The notes beneath the pieces are model-generated. The model did not search any database and was not told the DNA's origin. It worked only from the letters and a program-made list of their open reading frames with translations. DNA of 64,000 nucleotides from positions 15,204,095 to 15,268,094 of the forward strand of contig CAXIPT010000002.1 of the NCBI GenBank assembly GCA_964030475.1, written 5' to 3'. Both the position numbers and the translations under genes were made by a program. Positions 57,807 through 64,000 of this stretch are shown piece by piece (the stretch's first letter is position 1; the number at the start of each line of letters is the position of its first letter). This DNA comes from Tethya wilhelma. Its lineage: Eukaryota > Porifera > Demospongiae > Tethyida > Tethyidae.

Positions 57807-59129
57807 TCAACAAACATGAGCCACACACTTGTGCCAGAAAGAATGTATTTGATTGTAGCCATGTTCTGCAGCTTTATGAAATGTCCCACCTCCAGCAAGA
57901 ATGAGACACGTGGCATTGGACGCTAAAATCTTTTGCATTATTGCCACATACCCAGGAGACTTGAATTCTGCAATGTCTTCAAATGTTCTCTCCCATTGTT
58001 CAATGCTCGAATCATTTCCATATAACAGTTGATAGATGTTTCGTGATACTTTTTGTAAGACGGAGAAGTTTATTTTTGTAAGTGGTCGCTTGGCGCCAAA
58101 TGGATTACTTTGTTTTAGTCCCTGTGACCCAAAACGTCCATAGTCCATAGCCAAAAATACAGACTCTACATTGTATCTTTTCTTAAAATATTCCACCTTG
58201 TCAGCTATTGATTTGACACACATCATTGATATTTTGTATTGTTCCTCTTTTCGTAGTCTGTAGAGTTTTTTCTTGAGAGCATACTGTTCCATTCTTAACA
58301 TCACTCCTATGTATCCACCATTGAGTGCACGGGGCATGTACTTTTGAATGTAATGCTGGCTGTTCGCTATTATAGAAGCACTATGTGGCATGAATATATC
58401 AGGGTCACGACCACATTTTCTAAGACCACTCACTGGAATGCGATAACGTGATCCGGTCCAAGGCCATATTCCTCCCCAGTGGTTGAACACCACCACCACA
58501 TCCACTGGAGAATAATTACCATATACACGAACTTGAAACTCCTCTGCCGAGATAGTAGCTGTGCTAAAACATGCTGTGCGAACAACAGTGAAATTATGCT
58601 GGCTGGCAAAGGTCAGAGCCGACTTGTAGAAGTTTTGAGGCTCATGATCTGACTGACAGTCCATGCAGTTCATCCTTCCACACGTGCGATGAACCAAGAG
58701 CATCTTCCTGGGAGCATGCTGCAGGAAATGCTCCCAATCAACAAGTGGTGAATATCTATTTCTTTCAGAGTACAATGACCACTGTGCAATATCAAAGATA
58801 TCTCTGAGTTTGATAAGATTCTCCTCTAATGAACCATTCCTTTCTACAAGATCCATACCAAATGTTGAGCCCTGATGCACAAAAGGCTCAACCACTGACA
58901 TGAGATGTGGCCTCCAAGCAGTCACAGAAGCTGCCCAGCATTGAAGAGAGAAGAGGTTCACTGCTGCTTGAGTCATTTGATCGGAATAATGTAGAGAAAG
59001 AATATATCCAGTCTTGTTGCCATGATCCCAAGCATTCATATTGCTTGAAGCTAGTTCAAAACCCAGCCAACTGATTGAAAGAATTGAAAATACACTCAGC
59101 ACCACAAAAACAGTCTGTAGTTGCTTCAT
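57807..59129 (-). CDS. Type II membrane protein, possibly O-fucosyltransferase-like
   Basis: A single exon of 440 aa. The N-terminal signal-anchor (TVFVVLSVFSILSISWLGF, about residues 6-24) is followed by a luminal domain with several N-glycosylation sites. Phrases such as GGYIGVMLRMEQYAL (compare the conserved HxR strand of O-fucosyltransferases), ESVFLAMDYGRFGSQG and TCLILAGGGTFHKAAE near the C-terminus have the order seen in GT-B glycosyltransferases of the POFUT-like type. The catalytic Arg is present but the match is distant. It probably acts in the Golgi or ER on secreted proteins. It lies close to and on the same strand as the cysteine-rich secreted gene. Identity uncertain. Confidence 0.6.
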   Translation of the reverse strand: MKQLQTVFVVLSVFSILSISWLGFELASSNMNAWDHGNKTGYILSLHYSDQMTQAAVNLFSLQCWAASVTAWRPHLMSVVEPFVHQGSTFGMDLVERNGSLEENLIKLRDIFDIAQWSLYSERNRYSPLVDWEHFLQHAPRKMLLVHRTCGRMNCMDCQSDHEPQNFYKSALTFASQHNFTVVRTACFSTATISAEEFQVRVYGNYSPVDVVVVFNHWGGIWPWTGSRYRIPVSGLRKCGRDPDIFMPHSASIIANSQHYIQKYMPRALNGGYIGVMLRMEQYALKKKLYRLRKEEQYKISMMCVKSIADKVEYFKKRYNVESVFLAMDYGRFGSQGLKQSNPFGAKRPLTKINFSVLQKVSRNIYQLLYGNDSSIEQWERTFEDIAEFKSPGYVAIMQKILASNATCLILAGGGTFHKAAEHGYNQIHSFWHKCVAHVC

Positions 59130-59417
59130 GATCTTTGCCCAGTCTATTCATAACCATCAGCTTTGATTTACCTTCTTACAAATCGAGATCTGAATAATCC
59201 ATGATCATGATTTGAAATGACGTCCTTTACCCGCTAGGTTTAGGGTGCAACTGATTCTTCTTGAGGCAATTCAAGCAGTCAGGATCTCATACTCTGTCTA
59301 CTGCACCCTTGACAATGAATATGTACTGCTTACTAGTACTCAATCTCACAGAATATTCTTACTGCAGTTTCAAGTTTACAAATCACAAATATACATGATA
59401 CTTGTTGACTAATGGAT

Positions 59418-59879
59418 TTACCAGCTTGATCTAGTTAGTCCAGACACAAAGCCAAAGTCAGCTAGCTTTCTAAACTTCATCCGACAGAGTCCATATTCTC
59501 TCACCACTCCTCTAGGTCTGCCAGTGAGTACACACCTGTTCCTGACCCTTGTAATGCTGGCATCTCGTGGATGGCTTGCAAGAGATTCCCTAGCCTTCAT
59601 TTGAATCACTTCAGGGAGAAGTTTATTCCTGACAATGGCTCTTAATTTTAATCGTTCACTCTCATATTCAGCTACACATTTTCTTCTGTGCTTGTCTCTT
59701 CTTACCATCTTCTGGTTGTCCAGGCAGAGAGAAGTAGTGATCCATCTGTGCAATACTGTTTGAGCTGACAGCTTGTGCTGAGTGGAACAAGATTTTAAGC
59801 TAAAGGTAACTAGAGTGGATAGTCTCTGTAAATGATGCTGATTTCCCCCAAACGGCCTCCAGAGCTGATTTACCGCCAT
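59418..59879 (-). CDS. MRPS14: Mitochondrial small ribosomal subunit protein uS14m
   Basis: A single exon of 153 aa. The first 55 residues are a basic, Ser/Thr-rich mitochondrial presequence. The conserved body MVRRDKHRRKCVAEYESERL ... RNKLLPEVIQ ... SITRVRNRCVLTGRPRGVVR ... CRMKFRKLADFG..SGLTRSSW is the uS14 family through to its universal SW end. The CxLTGRPRG motif lacks the zinc cysteines, as usual in mitochondrial uS14. Head-to-head with GINS4, 115 bp apart. Confidence 0.95.
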   Translation of the reverse strand: MAVNQLWRPFGGNQHHLQRLSTLVTFSLKSCSTQHKLSAQTVLHRWITTSLCLDNQKMVRRDKHRRKCVAEYESERLKLRAIVRNKLLPEVIQMKARESLASHPRDASITRVRNRCVLTGRPRGVVREYGLCRMKFRKLADFGFVSGLTRSSW

Positions 59880-59994
59880 GATTCTCCTAAATCAGTCAAT
59901 ATTCTAATTAATGCTCAGGGAAAGCACGTGTACAGTGGGCACTATTTGGAAATAGATTGAAGAGAGAGTGTTGCATGCTCAGAGCTCTCCTAGT
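59880..59994. promoter_or_regulatory. Bidirectional promoter between MRPS14 and GINS4
   Basis: 115 bp between the two ATGs. It contains cacgtg (E-box) at about 59926 and a ccaaat-like tttgg at 59946. Both genes are growth-related housekeeping genes, which fits a shared promoter. Confidence 0.6.
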
Positions 59995-62900
59995 ATGGCT
60001 GAGTTCCCTGGAGACCTCAGTCCGCTGGGTGTAGACTATGGCGGAGAGGGACTGGGAGAGGGAGACAGCGGTGAAGAATATGAAACCATGACAGCAGCTG
60101 AGGTGCTTCAAAAACTTGAAGAGGTTAGCAACTGATTTTTAAATTATGGGGTTGTCAATGGCATCTGAAAATGAGGTTGTAGAGCAGTCGTAGTTGATAT
60201 TATATGAACTAGAAGCAGTTATATGTGACATTTTATGCTTTTTTTTTTTACTTTGAGCTAAAGTAAATTGGTTTTCTGGTGCTGTACAAATTGGGCCATA
60301 ATTTCCAGAAAACGACCATATCTCCCCTACTGATGAGTCACAGGGGGAGTTCGTAGAAAATGTCCCATGCATCTGGATGTACAGGGTCCCAAGGGGTTAA
60401 AGGGAAAAAATGTACTTGTCCTGCGGATAAAATTGAAAAAATGGTGCATTTTTCATGGTATTTTGCATATGTCCACGGGGGTGACATCCACTTTTCAAAT
60501 CCTAGGGCCTGGGCAGAGCTCTGTCATAGGGGTTAACACACCATTTTCAGCTTGTCTTAAGGGGAATTACAAAATGTTCCTGGGGGAAAGAGGCGTTTTT
60601 AGTGTCACAAGGGATTAATTCACAAAGGGGTGATTTGGTTAATTTTTGGAATAGCCCATTGAAACTTGGCAGGATCATCATACTTTCATAGAAAATAGAG
60701 ACTCACATACTGAGATTGGAAATTGCTCATGTGTCCGTCCGTGTTGGAATAGATACTAGCTACAACTGCTTCCTGTGTATTGGCGTGGTGTGTGCACTTA
60801 ATTGACGCGATGGTGGGAGATACAAACAGCTGCCATAGTAGAGCAAGATGGCAAATGGTTTGGCCTTTGAGAGTGAGAGTACCATATTTTGCTATCTGCA
60901 GCCGAGGATGTAATGTTAGAAAGTACAAGAGCTTGAAACAACAGTCTACTGTCACGGTGGCATCTGACAGCTTTGAAGTTGCTAGGAAACTATGCCAGTG
61001 GTAGTATTTGTGAGGCACAAGGCTTTGCCAAGAACATTGTGAAGGACCCCAAATGCTGCATTCCCAGTTCTACTTCATACAAGTCTTTTCAGACTAGGAG
61101 GGAGTGGACATGGACAGACTATCACAAACTCTGCTGTTCAGCTACGTATGCTGTAGCTTGGAAATCTATCCTAGCAAGCAGCATCGTAGCACCAGGCCAA
61201 CCTTCGACCGGCATTCTTTCTGTGCCAATATACTGGCAGTCTGTTAAGACGAGATGTTTAAGAGAGAGTGTTACAGGAGGAGTTTGCTGTTGACAAGAGT
61301 GTGGGTGGACAGAAGTCAGAGATGCCTGGGGCACAGACAATGACTGCTTAAGGCTCTTTGATATGTAGCTGGGTACATGCCTCGAGCTATCAGAGAGAAG
61401 TTATGCAAAAGAACAAGTTGAGGAGGGGTCAATGAAATGACATTTCTATGCATTTTCTTTGAGAATTGGTCACATATTGTGTAGGTTTGGGATCGTCTGA
61501 GAGGAAAGGTGTTCTTAGCACAATTCCATGCATACGTCTGATTCTATTGGAGTATAATAGCCAGTAATTGGAGAGAATCGCTGAGTGAGCAGCTATCTCT
61601 TCATTAGACTTTATTGAAGATATCTGTACAGTTGTGTGTGTTTATACACATTCATGCTCAATCACTATACTATAAAAGTTCCTTACTGTGATAGATTGGT
61701 TCTGCCGAAAACTCTTTTTTTCCTGTTAACAGATAGTCTGAACTTCCTACCTGGCATAACTGCAGATTTAAATGCTGCCATTATCTTTAATAGCTACATG
61801 ATAGCAAGACTCCTATCAACAGTTAGTTCTAACGTGGCCACAGTGCTGAACTACAACTATTAAGCAAGCTTTTGCAGTATGCAATAAGCTCACAATGTGT
61901 ATGTATAATAGATGGCAACCTCACAAAAATTTACACTCCCTTTTTGACTTCTAAATTTGTCGTCCAATTGGCATAATTATTACCATAGCCTAAAATTATC
62001 CAAAGTGCAATCCATACAAAATAATAGGGACTGACTCATTCTTATGCTCGGAAATTATCCCTATTGTAAATTTTGTAAAACAATGACAGCCCCACAAAAA
62101 ATTCACTCCATAGCAACCGCAAAATATGACAAAGAGTACTTTTTAGTATGTAATAGTGCATACATGATATGTGCCACTCAAGAAAAACTATGGGGCAGCT
62201 TCTCCTCCAAAAGCACTTTATATCTCATGCATATCTTATTAAAATTTCAATATGGTCCAATCTTGGTACGTGAGTCTCATTTCAGGAGCTTTGCTTCACA
62301 GTGTTCATAACAATATCCATATGCTTTTGCCCACATACACATAATATAATTATGTTGTTGTGTTCTTTTAGAATGTGTATTTAATTTGGTAAAGGTCACT
62401 GCTACTGGGTAAATTTATAGCAGCATGGTTTTCTTGGCTCAAGCTAAAGGCCAGTTCACAATATTTCCTGTTGTGTCACGTAAAAATTATTCATGTGCAG
62501 ATACGCAGGAATACAATGTATCAAACATACATTTGGAAACTTCTTCTAAATTTGTGTCATTGCATTGCGTTGCATTGCATTTCCAAATGTGAGTACTATT
62601 ACGCAACGCAGCACCGGATATTGTGGACCTGCCGCAGCACTCGTGCAAAGTCGTGGACAGTAGTTTAGAGTACAGTCACATTCCAGGAAAGATACCCCAT
62701 AAACAGTCCACCCGTTGTGGCATGAGTCTCAATCCTGTTCAGAGTAGCTATAATCCAGTGACACTGAAATTGCTGTTACATTGTTCAGGTTCGGGTGTGT
62801 TGTGTTGGCTAATTATTATTTTTGGTACCTATATATATATTAGTTCCACTCACCCTGATTCTATTGCAGGCCTGGTTGAATGAGAAGTTTGCTCCTGAAT

Positions 62901-63519
62901 TGCTTGAACACAAGACAGAGATAGTTGACTGTATACTGGACCAGATAAAGGAGATGGTTAGTGAACATTGGCCACTGTGCTTGTAGAGGGAGTGAGGTGT
63001 GCTTGAGTGTGTGTACTTTGATTTAGGAGGAGAACATAAGCCACGCAAGAAAAGGTGACTTCATTGCAGGCATTCACAAGCTAGAGGTATGGGTTCTTTT
63101 TCTTATGGATCAGCAAATACTGATGTTAATTTTATGTTCATTTGTTGTTGTGTTCTACAGTTGGACAGAGTTAGATTTGTTCTGAGCAGTTATCTTAGGA
63201 ACAGGTTACAAAAGGTAATAGTTGTGTGCAGTTCACATTAAAGCTGTGCATGATACCATGGGCTCATATTACATTGAACCACGACCTTGACCTCAAAGGT
63301 TGGCCAATGAATGTTCACTTTTCCTTCCCCAGATAGAGAAGCATGTTGTCCACATCTTGGAGCAGGAGTCCTCCAGAGACTCCCTGAGCCCCTCTCGTCT
63401 CTCCCCTCAGGAGCTGCTCTATGCCAAGGAATATGCTGACAACATGGACTCCCACTTGAAGACACTCGTGTTGAAGTACATGCCATCTAACTTTCAAACC
63501 ATTGATCGCAAGAAAGCAG
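59995..63519 (+). CDS. GINS4: GINS complex subunit 4 (SLD5), 3' end outside window
   Basis: A subunit of the GINS ring in the CMG replicative helicase. Exons: 59995-60123, 62870-62956, 63027-63086, 63161-63214, 63333-63519 (ends phase 1 at a gt donor); the last exon(s) are not in the window. The N-terminus is acidic (GVDYGGEGLGEGDSGEEYE) and is followed by TAAEVLQKLEE, then AWLNEKFAPELLEHK, HARKGDFIAGIHKLELDRVRFVL SSYLRNRLQKIEKHVVHILE and YAKEYADNMDSHLKTLVLKYMP. These are the hallmarks of the SLD5 alpha-helical A domain. The C-terminal beta-rich B domain is missing because of the window end. Intron 1 is unusually long (2.7 kb). Confidence 0.9.
60124..62869. other. Long GINS4 intron
   Basis: 2.7 kb with no recognisable gene. 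It has several unrelated open frames under 110 codons, AT-rich stretches and no clear inverted repeat that I could define. It is much longer than other introns in the window, so an old inserted element is possible. Confidence 0.4.
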
Positions 63520-64000
63520 GTCAGAATTGGTAAAACATATTTGTTTACAAAGTGAAGCCTGTGTCGAAGTTTGTAGATAATCTCACCCTCCAATTCCTGC
63601 CTGCAAATGTGGCCCATTGTTATGGGTCAACCTCATAGGCATACATGCTACCATCAAAATGCATCACTGTGTTGCCACTTCCTTTGCTCCTTTGCTAATC
63701 CAGTATTCATAGAGAGTTGGTTTGCCTGGAGTTGTCTAGATGGCTGAGGTGGTAAGGATCTCTTCCAACCCATGCAGTAATAAGTGTTGCTAACATGGTG
63801 TACTTGGATCATACATAGTGTGATGTCAAACTAGTGAGTTCTCATCTGTAGGTTGCTTAATTGATACTGGTATTCATGGACATTCCAGTGACAAGGTCAT
63901 TGGGTCAAACATGTATGCTATTATGGCTGGTGCACATGTGACTCAGTAGTGATGCAAATTGCTAGAGTGACTGTGGACGTGGACCTTCTGTTTAAACTCA
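63520..64000. other. Probable GINS4 intron, truncated by window end
   Basis: No exon recognised after the donor at 63520. The rest of GINS4 should lie beyond 64000. Confidence 0.5.

Noticed and set aside
60686..61340. Overlapping frames of 72-110 codons on both strands in the GINS4 intron
   Set aside because: I looked for a transposase or reverse transcriptase and saw no motif; treated as chance frames in a long intron.

Overview
The window is nuclear DNA of an animal, most likely a sponge (demosponge-like). Nearly all genes are split by short GT-AG introns, intergenic gaps are often only 100-450 bp, and the DNA is AT-rich and full of short inverted-repeat elements and (CA)n/(GT)n microsatellites. 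The gene set is metazoan: a Notch-ligand-type MNNL/DSL/EGF receptor, PI4K2, mortalin, FLAD1, GINS4, PSTK, EFCAB10 and a single-exon kinase-Kelch gene of a type I associate with sponges. The species call is inference. Single N bases at 7107, 32284 and 43762, each at a repeat, mark weak points in the assembly.

Layout. 1-1.4 kb: 3' end of an Ig-domain membrane protein (+). 1.6-8.5 kb: PI4K2 (-), nine exons; one of its introns carries a 2.3 kb element with 95-bp terminal inverted repeats that encloses three in-frame exons of a RALGAPA-type gene. 8.7-10.1 kb: PSTK (+), divergent from PI4K2. 10.2-17.4 kb: a four-exon gene (-) for a 1,877-aa protein ordered fatty acyl-AMP ligase / ACP / ketosynthase / degenerate acyltransferase / ACP / Nup98-type autoproteolytic domain. 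18.4-22 kb: a small 3' exon, a Ser/Thr-rich hypothetical gene, and a divergent pair (EFCAB10 and an unknown gene) that may be ciliary. 22.1-24.7 kb: ACADSB-type acyl-CoA dehydrogenase (-), lacking one expected exon. 26.8-31.4 kb: single-exon sulfotransferase (-), a decayed inverted copy of it, and the kinase-Kelch gene (-). 32.2-37.6 kb: mortalin/HSPA9 (-). 37.9-41.9 kb: Delta/Jagged-like ligand (+). 42.3-46.2 kb: FLAD1 (-). 46.6-56.4 kb: RA-domain RasGEF (+) with a tRNA-Pro(AGG) in one intron and a near-perfect 1,974-bp tandem duplication. 56.6-59.1 kb: two single-exon secretory-pathway genes (-). 59.4-63.5 kb: MRPS14 (-) divergent from GINS4 (+, running off the window).

The genes form no pathway or operon; the recurring theme is head-to-head pairs sharing short promoters. 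The strongest candidate for something undescribed is the 10.2-17.4 kb synthase, whose C-terminus matches the Nup98 autoproteolytic domain but has lost the cleavage residues. The RALGAPA-bearing inverted-repeat element and several miniature element families are the other notable signals.
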